A stretch of DNA of 64,000 bases from Pelargonium tetragonum (lineage: Eukaryota; Streptophyta; Magnoliopsida; Geraniales; Geraniaceae), in NCBI GenBank assembly GCA_036897445.1, contig JAYMTL010000091.1:18149-82148 (forward strand). Reading direction: 5' to 3'. The notes below the pieces were generated by a model, which had not been told where the DNA came from, ran no database searches, and saw nothing but the letters and a program-made list of their open reading frames with translations. Positions 37,910 to 50,830 of the stretch are shown here, one piece after another; the first letter of the stretch is position 1; every line of letters starts with the position of its first letter. The position numbers and the translations under genes were made by a program.

Positions 37910-39782
37910 TAAGGAAGGCTCCGGGTCAGTAAAGTAAGAGGGGTTTTTAGGTTTTTTATCAGTAACTAAGAAAACCTTATTTAATAACGCAGGCGGTTCC
38001 TACTTTGTAGTTGAAATAGTCAATATATTTTATAATTAGGCGGGTACTTATAGATTAAAGCACGGTTTTTACTAGAATCTTCACCATTCTTTTTAGGCTT
38101 TTGTAAAGGGAGACTTTTTTTAGTAGTACTAATATGAACCTTTTTGATTTGACCCTTAGGTTACTATTCCTTTTCTTGTTCAAGACAAACTTAGCATTAG
38201 TGCTCTTTTCAGAATCCGGATAGAGACTTTCGAATTATATAGCATAACCTTTACACGACTATTGAGAAAAAAGGGGTGCGGATTCTAGTTAATAAAAAGA
38301 GATACCGATTTTATGTGTAGTGAACTAATCAACGTCTCCAGAAAACTTATCCTAGTTAAAGGTATTTAAGTTCTTTTATTAGAAAATTAACACAAATAAG
38401 GAGTAATCTCGGTTTATCTTACATAGGCAAGAAGATCTTGTCCCGAAAATTGTGTACAAAAACTCAATAAACTAAAACCTAATTACGAGGCAATGCCCGG
38501 GGAATATAGTAAGTAAAAAAAGAACAATCTCTAATATAATATACGAGTGCAGGTTAGACAAAAATTTTATTAAAGTAGAGGGAGGCCAGGGATTAAATTC
38601 ATTACTGACCATAAGAACGAAGCCATAAAAAAACTCCTATAAGCGCAGGGTCTAAAAAGTATGATAAAAAGACCCTAAGATTTTTACCAAAAGGGAGCTC
38701 TTTTGACTTAGGAAAAGGAGTCCTTGCATACTTTTATAGTCTAGTCCCCTAGGTTTATTCCACTCAGGTAGCAGATAATTTTTCCGAAGTTTTTTATTTA
38801 TAGAGGAAAACCCGCGTAAATTTAAGAAATGCAAAACCCTCGGAGACTCCCCGTTTGTTTGATATATAGATTTTCTACTAGACTAGACTTTTTTATTTAT
38901 ACTAAAGTCTTTTTGACTCTAAAAAAGCTTTTCGCGTATACTTCTCCTGGATTAGCAATATATTATTCGAATTTAGGTCTAGAGTTTCCGCCCTTTGCGG
39001 CGGGATATTATATATTTATTAGCCCAGTTCAAAAGGGTAAAGAAAATAGTATTGAGCCTTGTAGGAATTCTAAGACCTTAAAGGGTACCCCTAAGAGAAT
39101 CTAATAAAGAGTCCTTTTTAAACGAATTAAGACTTTAACACTACACGAGAAGCTTTTACTAACAGGGGCGGCCCCTTACCTGTAATTTGTACTTAAAGGA
39201 GTCCTTGAGTAGGTAGGCTCTCTCACAAGAATATATATAGAAATAGTTAAGACATTTCGCAGGATAGAAAACCTTAAAAGCCTCTTTCATTCTTTTTGTA
39301 AGGATCCCCCCCTAAGAAAATTCTCCTTATGCTTGAACAAGAACTTTACTTTGTCCATAATTAGAGAAACTTCGAATAAGATATCTCCGCATCTTAAACT
39401 GAGGTAATGTAATTAATTTCATAAGAATTGAAACTTTCTCTACCCTAAACACTTGTGAAATGACTGAATTCGCTGTCAAAGCTTGACTTTTATATTGTTG
39501 TGAGAATTAGAACTCTATTCTACAAATTGGGAGTACTTTAAAGGAGTTCTAAAGCTGCCAGGATTTCAAACAGGAGATGTGTAAACCATGTCATTTCCAT
39601 TTGACTTTGTAACTTTCGAAGTAAGTTTCTTTATTTAAAAACCATAAAGAAAAGAGTGCTAGCAAGGAAAGATGTGAAATTGAGTTTCTTCCATAAATTG
39701 AAGAACCCAAAAAAGGCAGTTAAACGGGTAGAGTTTCCTTATTCTAAAAGGGGGATCTTATGTATAAAATTTCCTTGGGTGG
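37910..39782. other. Noncoding stretch, texture B turning to A
   Basis: AT-rich with GC islets until about 39.4 kb, then more purine-rich. The frame at 38829-39104 (+, 91 codons) has a mixed hydrophobic and basic product with no recognisable motif. No RNA gene or repeat is seen before R4. Confidence 0.5.
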
Positions 39783-39860
39783 GTTAGCCAGGTTTTCTGT
39801 TGTTAGGTACTCTCCATTTACAGTGAGCTGCTTAACGAGATAGGGACTCCTTGGATATTA
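39783..39860 (+). repeat. R4 dispersed repeat, copy 1
   Basis: Aligns with 57681-57756. Both carry AGGTTTTC-TGTT-TTRGG, a T-rich link, then TTAACGAGA-AGGGA. The match spans about 75 bp with scattered substitutions and small indels. A shorter third match, GGCAGGTTTTCC, is at 56858-56869. There is no coding frame. Confidence 0.55.
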
Positions 39861-39922
39861 AGTCTTAGGGGCTGCTCGTAATGAAGTCAAATTGGTAAGT
39901 ATCTTCCTTTTTACACCTAGAA

Positions 39923-39952
39923 GTGCTTTGGTATTAGAACTTACTGTATTTT
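39923..39952 (+). repeat. R3 short dispersed repeat
   Basis: GTGCTTTGGTATTAGAACTT, then ACTGTATTTT, matching 9279-9308 with a few differences. It lies about 60 bp beyond R4 copy 1, so R3 and R4 could be parts of one larger worn element. Confidence 0.4.
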
Positions 39953-42900
39953 AGTGTGACTTGCTTCTGGTTCAAGGTTATGAAAGTAGGAATTCCCTAA
40001 TATGAGTGAAAGAAAGAGGGAGAAAAGTTTCCAAAGTCTATATAGGAATTTGGGCTTTAATGTGTAAGGGAGATACCTAAGATTGAGGAGCCTTGTCCGG
40101 TATATTCTATAAGTCAGTACTCTTACTTTTTGTATCACTAATATAGGGTTCCAGGTAACCAGTTCTTGCACAAATCATATTTACTTAATTCGCTTACATA
40201 TACATAAAATTACAGTGTTGAAAATTTGAGCGCACTTTAAAAGGGATTTTTACCTAGTATTGTCAAGTCCTCGTAAGGAATTTTTTTTAATTCAAGAGTA
40301 AATAGCTAGAAAAAGTTTCTTGACAGCATAAAGGTCTCCTTTTTAGTTCTATAATTCTAGGATTCGGCTCAAAAAGGGAAATTTCTATTTCCCCATATTT
40401 TATCCTTTTTTAATTAATAAGGGAAGCCTTATTAAATCTTTGTGCAAAGGAAAACCCCAATTGTTTTTTAAGTGCTCCTAGATCTTCTTATTATTTATTT
40501 TGTCCCGCCCTGGAGCTTACTAAAAATTCCCCAGGGTATACGGATTCTATAGAGGACCTTAGAATTTCCGAACAGCCTGCTTTTGGATAGTAGATAATTA
40601 AAAGAGAACCCTGTAGTAAGGGTTGTCCGTAAAAAAGTAAGGAAGAGTAGTCAAATATAGCTAAAAACTTGCTGGTAAGTAAAATTTTCGTGACTTTTTA
40701 AATAGAGTAAAGTACGCCATAAGTGAACGGGATTCCTTTATTTTGTTACGATAGAGCTTCTAATATTCGAATTCGGGAGGTATAAAAATCACTGAATCAC
40801 TCACCTTACTTTTGATCCTTTAAACAAAGGTTTATGCAAAGCAAGAACCCAAAAAGTTATGAGAGCATATGATCTAAGAAGCATTAGGTACCTACGATAA
40901 AATCATTTCAAAACTAATAAAAATCTTTTTCCACCCCCTTAAGTTCAGTTGTATGGCCCTTTTTATAAATCACAAGAGAAGGGATCCCTTAGAATCGAAT
41001 CAGGGGTTTTTTTAATAAAAATTAGACTTAACTAAATAATTTAGGAGCACAGGAGGTATGGCGCAGACACCTTTAAGTAAGAAAGAACCTTTTATGAATC
41101 TTGTTCAAGGAAGTCCAGAAAGTAATAGTATTTTAAGTTTAAGGTAGTAGTATTAAGCCCGGCTTTTTTGCAGCTTCGAGGAAAAGGAAGCTCTGATAAA
41201 AGGCATTGGTTCTACTCGCATATCTATATAATATAAAATCCTAAACTATATATATGAGAAATTCCTTTCAATTTGAATAATACCTTGTGACTTATTACAC
41301 TAGATCTGATAAGACGTAACTATATAGACTTTAGTTCTCTACCAGGGTCCTTTACCGCAAAAACATTACCTTGGTTTTCCCTGCTAAAAGTTTTGATTTA
41401 TTACCCGAAGAGCTCTGAAAAAGCATAAGTAGCCCTTAACTTCGTTACCTTTATATCCTAATCTCTTATGGATCCTGCTAATTAATAGAGAAATTACCCA
41501 AGATTCCCGAGAAGACAACTTCTGTAGAGGACAAAGAAGAATGAAAGACCCCCATATTTAAAATCTCTAAATTCAGAAGACGGAAACCTGAGACTCTTCC
41601 TTTGGTTATAAACCCTGAGCTATTACCCTTTAAACTAAAGCTTTCTTTAGGTATTCCTATCGTAAATCTTAAACGAAAGACAACTTGTGCTTGGAAAAAC
41701 CTCTAATAAAGCAAAAATTCTGCTTTATTTACCTTGTATCTTTAGGGTAGGGACGGTCAACTAAGCCCAAAAGCGCCTTAAATTAAAATGAAAAAAAAGT
41801 GACTTACTGGCTCAGTAGAGGTTAAGAAAAATTTCTATACTTTCGAAAGAAAGATAATTGTCCACTGCCTTGACTTTAGGAATAGGATCCTTTACTTGTC
41901 CTAAAACAAGATTTAGTTTATCCCGGTGTTTGTACACTCAAGGCTCTTTTAGTTTTTTGAGATGCGCCTACCAAAAAAGAAAAGGTACTAATACAGAGTC
42001 CTAACTTACTCTTATTCTAAAAAAGAAAAACTGAAGTAAAAAATTGAAACTTATTCTAGTGCCAAAGAACTTGAACTTTTTATAAGGTTAGGATCCTTTT
42101 TGTACAGTACCTTTTATACCCGGAGATCTTCAATTTCGTCTCCTCGTAAAATGCAATTAAAAAGTAGACTTTATTAGGGATTTGTAGATTTCCTATTTTG
42201 AGAAGGATCCCCGGTTTCTTATCTTACACCCTTGAGTCTTTGTTTACTTTAGAGTTTCCCGTAAATAGGTCCCTTTGCAAGTCTTTTCTTGTTGGTGTTC
42301 ACTCCCTTCCCTAGCCTATTCATTAACCAAGGAAACCAAAAGATTTTTAGGAATAAAGAAAAAGCAGGTATCAAAAAGAAAGTAGTGGGGCTATATAAAG
42401 GATAAGGAACTCAATAAGTTGTTTTTTGTCCCTTTGTTTGTTTCCAAAGTTCCCCTTTCAAAAAGTTTTTAAGGAATAACTTAGAGCTAAAGGGAGTTTG
42501 AGAACCCCTATTTGTATCATTTATCCATAAGAGGTTCTATTTGTGATACTTAACTTAAGTGAAAAACTAGAACAGGAATTCTAAAGAGTGTCCATGTCTT
42601 TTGTGTTCCTCTTATTTTTCTAGGCCAGATTTCAGGTATGCTTGGGAGTATAGATTGGAGAAGAAGCGCTGAAAAGAACTGGATACAAAAGAATATTGCT
42701 AAAACTCGAGCGCCCGTGCTATATAAAAGTATAAGGCCCTGTACAAAAAAGGGGAAACATAGTCTAAATCTCTTAATAAAGATTCAAATATCAGACAAAA
42801 TAAAAGTGAATCGATTTTTTTAAAGAAAAGAGAAATGATTTACTTGCTTTTCTCTAAGTTATCTGGAGCTTCCTTCTTAGGGTAGGTATAGGTTAGCCTT

Positions 42901-44560
42901 TCCGCTCTATCTAGAATGAGAATTCCTCATAGAAGAAATAGGGGATATAGAACACCTAACCCAGAAAACACGGACTTTCGGGCGCTGAATACCTCAAATA
43001 AAAACCTAAAGAGCCCTACAAATTCTCAATTTAGTCACGAATTTTAGCAAATCCTTTGGGTTACCAGATTCTCTAAGAAAGAAATATAAGATATTCCTTA
43101 CGAAACGAATCAGGAGACCCCCTTATATAAACTAAAAGCAATCCAATTCGATCCTAATTTTAAGTTTTGTACCCCTTTTGGGGAGCATATTCATCTTAGC
43201 CCTCTAATCTTATTTCATTAAGTTTACCTTTGACAATGCCTTAAAAAAGAAAAAATCTACTCTTTCAGCAAAGCAAAATGACATAGTTTTAAGGAACTAG
43301 GCTAGAAAAAGGACTCCTCAATCCTAGGAAACCCGCGCTTTAATTCATTTTTTTTTGCTAAATTTAAATTATACACAGAATCTTTAAAAGCTATTAAAAG
43401 GCCCGAGCCGCACCCGCCACGGAGTTCCTTTTATTAAATAGCGCCCTCTCTTAATTAGATTCTTTATATAAAATCCCATCCGAAAACTTCCGCATACTCT
43501 ATACTAGAGTTGTTAAAACTGGAGCTTACATACTGTAACTAGGCGAACCCTTTCTAGGAAATCCGGTAGTTCAAGTTTTTTGCCTTTACTTAGTCTTATC
43601 TTAAGAAAAAGCTCTGGGTAGGAATCTATAGCTAAGCATAAAAGTGCTCTCAGAATCCAAGCTATGTATGGCATCAATTTACTACAATCGAGAAAAAAGG
43701 GGTCCCTAAAATCTACCACATGTACTCCCTGTGGATTACCTCACTTAACTTAAAAAGGAACAGGATCGGATACATTAAATTATTACAATTCTTTTGCCAG
43801 CAGTTATCCTGAGAGAACAGGCAATAACTAAAACCTGTAATAAAGAACGGGTATAGGCCCCCGGACTTTACAGAAAAATCTCTTTCAACCTGTTCCGAAT
43901 AAAAAAGCTAGGAGGGAAGTGGAGTAATACGGACCCGGAACTCTTACTTAATATGAAGTTGTATCTTAATGAAAAATAGAGTAGAGATACCCATACTCTG
44001 CAGTTTCAAGACTTTAGTATTAAGATAAGGAATCCCTTTATTTACATTTACAACAGGCTAGAATTTTTCAATCTTTCGTAATTCTAGAGAGAACCCCGTT
44101 CAAGGGTAGATTCTTTCGACTTTACCAACCGGTAATAAGGAAATCCTCCTCATATACAATAAATGAAAAAGCACAAACCCTTTCAATTTCCCCGGGAATA
44201 TAGGAAAGTAAGAACTTAGCGGTGATACAAAAGGTTGAGCTAAGGCTTACATAAAAGCCTACCTTACAACAGAGCTCGCGGAAGACCCTTTTCTATTTTT
44301 ATATGAATAAAAATTCAGTTAGACGTAAGTATTAAGGAAGACTTTATAAGTTATGAACAAAGACCTTGACTTGTAAATTACACATTAGTTTAGTACAAAG
44401 AATTTAGAGCCCCTATTGATTATAATTAGACCCTAATATCTGGACCTGGCAGGCTTTACTAGAACACTATACAATGATTGACAAAAACTTGAACTAAACT
44501 TTGAAAATCCGGGGGTTCCTTTGTTTTCAAACTAAATCGCCCGGAACCCTTGGCTGTGAA
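39953..44560. other. Noncoding stretch, texture B
   Basis: AT-rich and stop-dense. GC islets such as AAAGGTCTCC, AAGGGATCCC and GGGATTCC recur. The open frames (39941-40171 minus, 42638-42823 plus, 43513-43719 minus) are 61-76 codons with featureless products. The only repeat noticed is the R5 word at 42889. Confidence 0.5.
42889..42903 (+). repeat. R5 exact 15-mer, copy 1
   Basis: TAGGTTAGCCTTTCC is identical at 45159-45173. Both copies are followed within a few bases by CGCTC- or GAGCGG-like words. It is probably part of a longer degraded repeat. Confidence 0.5.
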
Positions 44561-45158
44561 TCATGGGGGAGGGGGTATATCACTTATGCACTCAGCTCAA
44601 CTAAATCTCGCTCAGAATTGGATATCTGAAACTGAAGACTAATCTCCTGATTCTGAATTATGTACTACAAGGAAGGAACACGGTGTGGACTAAGGACTAG
44701 AACTTATTCTTTGTAGCTGATGACTGTTAATACTTAGATGTTGCACAAAGCTACGATAAGGGAAAGAGAAAATTCTAGAAACTGGTATAAATCTAAATAG
44801 GAAGACTGCTTTCAATTTCAATACTAAGACTGAGTCTGGTGGCGAAGCGTACCTTTATCTGTTTTTTTAACACTTACTCACTTTAAGGCAAGGATATAAA
44901 ACTAAACTTTAGAGAATTTAGTGCGGTAGACTTCTAGACACGAAAAATTTCCTTTCATTAATTGACTGAGAGCTCTCTGAAGATTGCAGATAGATCTCTT
45001 TATCTCTTTTGTGATTAGTAGAAAATTGGAGTAAGAATAACACTAAAGGGGTCTGTGAATACCTAAAACTAAGGGAAGTAGAACTAGACTATAATCTTTG
45101 AGCAGGACTCTTAATAGAAAGGGATCTTGCTTTCTTTCTTTTTATTTGTTGTACATTT

Positions 45159-45173
45159 TAGGTTAGCCTTTCC
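45159..45173 (+). repeat. R5 exact 15-mer, copy 2
   Basis: Identical to 42889-42903. See that entry. Spacing between the copies is about 2.27 kb. Confidence 0.5.
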
Positions 45174-45347
45174 TACGAGCGGATTTTTTTGTCCCGGGGA
45201 CATCCCGCACATTCCACCCAAGTTTTAACATATGGATTAGAGTTCACGGGTAGGTCTTAAAGCTGAATGACTGTAGTTTTTATTAGATTTCAGCATTGAC
45301 TTAGAGACAAGGACTGCGAATCTAATAACAAGAAAGAGTAGACTCTT

Positions 45348-45363
45348 ATATATATATATATAT
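45348..45363. repeat. TA dinucleotide microsatellite
   Basis: About eight TA units. Simple repeat. Confidence 0.9.
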
Positions 45364-46810
45364 TAAGTTTAACTCACTAAAATGAAAATAAGATTCGAAC
45401 CTAAAGCCAAGACTTCGATTATACTTTGATTTACCCAGTGTAAACTTGAGTCAGATAAAATAGACGACCTAATATTTTATGTTCTCCCCAATTCAATTTG
45501 ACTCTCTTTCGTTGAATGACTTCCATTTGTACGTTACTGGTTGTGCTTTTTAAAAGCGACTAAGAGAAAAAGATCCTCCTCGTACTTGAGCCTTTACACC
45601 TTGATTTTTAGTTTTAGAAGCTACTACTATTCCTATTCTGTACAGCTTAACTCTAAAAAACCGGTAAGTCTTGTGTTATGTCAATGAAGCAAGGCAGGAG
45701 TCCTTCCTAAAGAAAGGATATGCTGATTATAGGAAAAGATAAGAAAAGGATCTCTTCTAATAAACTAACACCGATCAATTCGAACCTTTGCACCTGAATT
45801 TTCTGTTGACGTAACTTTCACTGTCATAACTTAATATCTATAATCTACCTTAGAACCTTAGATAATTGATAGAAAAGAGAAGTTGAAAGCTATTCTATCT
45901 CAGTGTTTTTTCTACTTAAAATAAAAGAAGAAAGGTTAAATCAAGGAAGTTGCTAATTTAGGGACTTCTTCTCCATTTGTTATGCTTATGCTAGAATTCA
46001 GCTATAATATAAATAGAAATGGCACTTGAACTTGTGCTTTTAAGTTCAAGAGGGCCGCTTTGAAGAAACAGTTTGACCTGCAATTAATTACGGTACAAAA
46101 AAGGAGAGTTTAGGTCTGGGTAAGAGTAACCAAAGAAAAAAAGCTTCTTCTAATCTTGCTGGTTAAGTTAAAAGCTTTAGGAATCAATACAAGGGCAACT
46201 CATTAACTAAGGAATTTCATTAAAAACCCAGGCTTAGTTACTATAAAACCTTTTTGTTCTACTTTCGGCGTTGAATTCTTAAACAAAAAGAATTAGTAGT
46301 GTTCGATTAATAACATTTCTTAAAATTTCATTTAGACCGAGTCTTCCTTCTCCGAAGAAGTACTTTATAAAAAGCAGCATATCTGAAGTGTCTTTTGGAT
46401 CTTTGTTTGTCGCCCAACCGAGACACTATTAAGCATAAACTTCACTCTTTCTATATAATCTAATAGGTGGGCCTTCCTAAGGAGGTTCCAGGTGTGAGAC
46501 ATAGTTTTGGAGGAAACTTCGAGAGCCCGTACGCTTGAGAGAAAATTTATATAAGTTATAAGTTATTCTTGAATACCTAAGGTCTCTCTTTTTCTTTGTT
46601 TCACCTGCTTACTATAGTATACCCGGAAAGGATAAAGCAAGGAATGGGCAGTAAGAAAGCTATTCTTAGTTATATAGTCCTAAAGCAACTGGATTTAGTT
46701 TCTATATTCTAAAAGAACTTTACATTAGAAGCTGTCATAATTCAATTAGGTAGTCTGGAATTCTTTTAAAAGAGGTTTACTTAATAAAGTTAGCATACTT
46801 TAATTTGTAG

Positions 46811-46850
46811 GGTTGTACAGCGGTAAGTACCTTTATTTGTAAATGAAAAT
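46811..46850 (+). other. Hairpin resembling a tRNA D-arm and anticodon arm
   Basis: GTAC (46815-46818) and GTAC (46827-46830) form a perfect 4-bp stem around AGCGGTAA, the usual D-loop layout. A TTTAT-TTGTAAA-TGAAA block follows, with a T-G-T in anticodon position but only three pairs of stem. No T-arm or acceptor strand fits. A weak tRNA fragment at best. Confidence 0.15.
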
Positions 46851-49390
46851 TTATAGAAAACGCATTTACTTGTGTCAGAGGGATTCCGAATAATTAGGGT
46901 GCGGTTATTATATCAAAAAAGGGGGCCGTACTCAAGCCGTTTCAGAACTCTTTGTTAAATTTACATTAGACGTATCCTTCTTAGTTTTGTCCTAATTTGT
47001 TTCAGGACCTATCTCCGTATTGAAATTTAGAGGGTACAAAAAAGTCTTTCTGAATACATTCTAAAAAAAGAGGTCGATTAGTGGTCTAATTAGATTCTCA
47101 CCATTACTCTTAAAATAAAAGTCCACTGTCTCTTTATTTCCTTAGTGACGCCGGTATACGTTTACAAAGGATATTTGAATCTTGTCCTTAATTTAGACAA
47201 CACTTAAAAAGGGCTTCTTTCATTATAAAGAAACTGACTCTATTTTTACTGTATTTACATTGAAACATTTTTGCGTTAACGTAGTCCTACAAGCGGCAGC
47301 CAGAATTCTTTCCTATTGTTTTTGTTCCTGGGATTAAGAAGACATTAACAGCTTAGGTGTAATACCAGGAGTTTTATAAAGCTACATCTTTAATTGAGTG
47401 CCCGATTTTTCATAGCTGTACATTATTAAGAATACAGCGTCTGTATTAGAATTAGAACTATGCGGCCAAACTTGAACAATTAAACGGGAAAATGCGGATA
47501 CCCGTAAGTACTCCTTTGTAGTTTTTAAGTTGGGTATCACTGAAATTGTCAAATCAAATAAGGATTTTCTATTTACTTAACCTGTTTTTTATTTTAGAGA
47601 AAGATTCTGATAAGAAATTTAGGTATAGTGGTCCACTTAAGGAAGGCGTGTCTTAAAAAGAATTAAAAAAAGAGTAACAAATGTAATCGAGGAATTTCGT
47701 TTTCTAGGGGTTAAGCTATACTAATATCTATGCCCTTTAGTAACTTATCTAATAAGATTCTTCTACATAGCAGTAACTAAAAAGAAAAAGAGAGGGATTG
47801 CCCTTAACCGGTATCTAATTACACAACTAAAGAAAGTCCTACTTACTATAAATACTAACTGCACTATTCCTAACAAAAGAACTAGAATAACACTAAGAAG
47901 AGAAGGGTAAAAGAAGTCGAGGGAACCTATTTAATAAGCTACAGAGTCCTGGTTGTAAGAGAGTTTAGGTATTCACAAGAGATCAAAAACCTAGTAAGTT
48001 TTGTGTTCCTGTATCTCTAGGTTTTCCAGTAAAGATAAAGAATTAGAGCTAAAGCAAGGAATTCCCAGTAATGAATATAGGAAGTGTTTGCTAGAACCGA
48101 GTCTTCTCGTAAGTTTGTATACTTATGATAAAGCGAGTTTAGAAAATTGATTCTAATAAAGTCAAAAGTCTATCAAACTAAGTTGGGGATCTCCTTAGCT
48201 TTTTAAATGCCCTAATGAAAGCTTTTTCTAAGTGTTTTTCATTTACTTTAAGAGGAGATTCCGGTTTTTTTAGAGGTCAGAGTCTAGCTCTCAAGAGAGA
48301 GTAAGAGAAGTCAATAATAAGAAAGTTTGACCTAGGCCTTACTAAAGCCTTAAGATCTTTAGTTTAAGAAGTCTCTCTTAATTATAGGATAGGACTTTGG
48401 AAACTTCCGTGTTTTCTAGTAGCTATATTAAAAAATTCCTAAGGGTTTTCGGGAGAGTTCCTCTTTGTCTTTTTATAAGAAGGAGGAAACAAAGTTCTTT
48501 AAGTGCAAAAGGTAAGAAGCGAGTGACTAACTCTCCTTTTCAGTCAAGGTTATTGTTTAGAATTAAAAAGCAAGTTGAGGCAAGACTTTAGTATTGGGTA
48601 AAGCACTCTTAATAAAGGAAAACTTTAGGGATATAGCAAGAAACAAATTTTCTCCGTTCCTTAAGACTCTATAATTGCAAGGAATTCCATAACTTCTAGC
48701 TAAGGCTTTTTTATTCCATATATTTAAGTACTTAGTTAGACTTCCTTACCTACTAGAAAATTGCTTAAAAATAGGAAAATGCATACTAACCTCTAAACTT
48801 TTTACTGCATTAGCCATGGATTTCCCTTAACTTACGAGTCTTTTTGACTTGCAATTCCTGTATCACTTACTACTCATATGTAAAGGAAAAATGAAATTGC
48901 TGAAAAACTACTTCGAAATGTTTGATATAGAAGTTCATTATTCTCCCGCTTCACCTCGTAAATAGAGCCTTGTTTAGTAAAGACTTCAATACGAAAAGGC
49001 TCCGGTTTCTAAGCTTTCTTATCCATCCCTAAAAAGAGAGCACCACAAAATCAAACTTCTATTGAAACTAGCTTGACCTTTATCGTCGAAACTTGGACTG
49101 ATTTTCTTTTATGGCTTCACTTCACTCCTTTGACTTTTTAATCCCTAAAACTTCTACAAGAGCAAAGCCTTGCCTCAACTTAGTAACTTCGGTACCAGCA
49201 TTACGAATACCCGGGAACTGGAAACTTACTAACTAAACTTCAATTTCAGGAGCACACGAGATTGATTTTGCCTACATTGGAAAAGGTTTTAGCTACTAGA
49301 AATTTTGGGACTCTTCCTCTTTTTCTCTTTATTTACTTACTTTTGTACTTTACAAAGTGGACTCCGGAGATTTGTTAATGAACTTTCTAA

Positions 49391-49460
49391 ATCCCTTACT
49401 GATAAACTGCATAGCACATTGAAGAGTATCTCCCATAGAATGACTATAGAAACCCCCTAA
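49391..49460 (+). repeat. R1 repeat copy, 49.4 kb
   Basis: TTACTGATAAACTGCATAGCACATTGAAGAGTATCTCCC, in separate words, matches the R1 consensus CTATTGATAAACAAAGAAGACATTGAGGAAGATACCC with several substitutions. It is followed by CCTAATAAAACCTATA, also seen after the next copy. Confidence 0.5.
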
Positions 49461-49589
49461 TAAAACCTATAATCTTATATGAAAGAAAAAGTAACAATCT
49501 AACATAAACCCTATATACGCCTACTCCTCCCTACTAAAAATTTACGTTACCTCCTAAACTCAAAAAGGTTACAGACGTCTTCCTATTCA

Positions 49590-49849
49590 TATTAGGGATA
49601 CACCTTCCTTATTGATAAACAAAGAAGACATTGAAGAATCTCCCTAGAACTAGGAGCTATCTATTAAACCTATACTCTTACTATAAAGTTCCCTAGTTTG
49701 CTCTTGCTATTGCTACACCCTCTGTCCCTGTTCCTTATAAGCCTATAAGATATCAAAGTCAGTCAAGAACTCCTAGCTTACAAAGGAATGCAGAATCTAA
49801 AACAAGTCAAACACTTAAGCAAGCCAAAGAAAACTATCAAAGCAAATAA
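49590..49849 (+). repeat. R1 repeat copy, 49.6 kb, with open tail
   Basis: AGGGATACACCTTCC, then ATTGATAAACAAAGAAGACA and TTGAAGAATCTCCC, is the best-preserved R1 head, followed by a CT-rich block. From 49697 to the TAA at 49847 one frame is open for 50 codons without an ATG. Its product is Ala/Pro/Val-rich at first (ALAIATPSVPVPYKP), then Gln/Lys/Ser-rich. Other R1 copies have a similar CT-rich block followed by an AAG/CAA-rich stretch. This could be a worn coding relic or a compositional feature of the repeat. Confidence 0.5.
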
Positions 49850-50017
49850 ATAAAGAAAACGAAAAGCTAAAAACCTGGGGGATTGTTGAATTCGAGTCAT
49901 GAGATCCAGATTTCCTTTTAGATTTAGAGAAGGGCTAAAAGAGTTCCTGTCATTCATATAGGATAAAAACTTATTCTACTTTTATATTCGAATAAATGCC
50001 TGTTTCAAAGGGATTTT

Positions 50018-50130
50018 CTTCATTTTTGCTATAGGGGAATCCTACTTTTTTTAACGGGAAAGCTTGATTTTGAGAGGAGTTTGATACAATAAAGAACTTT
50101 TGCGTGTAGGGGAACTTGACTTTTTACAAA
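50018..50130 (+). repeat. R6 repeat, outlying copies
   Basis: GCTATAGGGGAATCCTACTTTTT (50028-50050) and GTGTAGGGGAACTTGACTTTTT (50104-50125) are two copies of the R6 core CATATAGGGTGAATCGTACTTTTT, about 76 bp apart. They lie upstream of the main R6 array. Confidence 0.45.
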
Positions 50131-50317
50131 AGATAGAAAATCCCGCTTATCGATCTTGGGAATTCTTATAATTCGGGGTAAAGAACTATCCCTTTTAGTT
50201 TAGAGGAATACTACTCTTTTCAAACTTGGGAGCTTTTGTTAGCTAAAAAGAGATTTTTTCTTACTTTTTGAAACTTATTAATTTGGAACACCTCTCGGCT
50301 AACTATCGCTTCTACAG

Positions 50318-50640
50318 GTGTTCATTCCCTCTCTATGGATAAACTGCAGAATACAAGAGGAAGACACCTTGAAAAGACACTATCTAATAGCTCCAGTAAC
50401 TAGTAACTACTTCCCATACTAACCAACTCTATTATTTAGGTATTGCTCTTATACGCTCCTACGTATAACTACTACTAGCAACAATAAGCCTACTTTATAC
50501 TATAGTTAGTGTCCTCTTCTCCTTCTTCTGCTCGTACTACTGCTAAGAAGTCTAGCACGAATCAAACAAATCAAATAAGTAAGTCAAATAAAGAATCTAA
50601 GTATAGTACAAAGAAGTATAGGAATGAAAAAAAAGAATAA
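50318..50640 (+). repeat. R1 repeat copy, 50.3 kb
   Basis: CATTCCCTCTCTATGGATAAAC starts the copy, followed by GAGGAAGACACCTTGAAAAG. About 180 bp on is a CT-rich block (TCCTCTTCTCCTTCTTCTGC), then an AATCAAAC/AAGTAAGTC-rich stretch like that after the 49.6 and 51.5 kb copies. Confidence 0.45.
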
Positions 50641-50757
50641 GAAGAGGTAGCTGCATCTGTATTTGCCGTTGCTCAGTGCCCTCTATGATAAAAAAGAACC
50701 TTACTACTCGTAAACTGGAAGGTTCACTCGGTAAGGTAGACTACTTACCAATCGTCT

Positions 50758-50830
50758 AAGGGATGCACCCTCCTGATAAACAAATAAGGAACTGAGGAAG
50801 TACGGCCTTGAAAGAACAACCACTATTCTT
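50758..50830 (+). repeat. R1 repeat copy, 50.8 kb
   Basis: AGGGATGCACCCTCC, then TGATAAACAAATAAGGAACTG and AGGAAGTACGGCCTTGAAAG, follows the same order as the other R1 heads. The tail is not evident. Confidence 0.5.

Larger units (their letters stand above)
44561..49380. other. Noncoding stretch, mixed texture
   Basis: Texture A at about 44.6-46.0 kb and from 47.8 kb, texture B between. It holds the second R5 copy, a TA microsatellite, and a D-arm-like hairpin at 46815-46830. The only longer frame (48397-48591, 64 codons, basic) is not supported as a gene. Confidence 0.45.

Noticed and set aside
38829-39104. 91-codon plus-strand frame
   Set aside because: Featureless mixed product, with nothing marking it off from chance frames.
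45383-45420. Minus-strand GGTTCGAAT, a classic T-loop
   Set aside because: A partial T stem exists, but no anticodon arm or acceptor stem can be placed at tRNA spacing.
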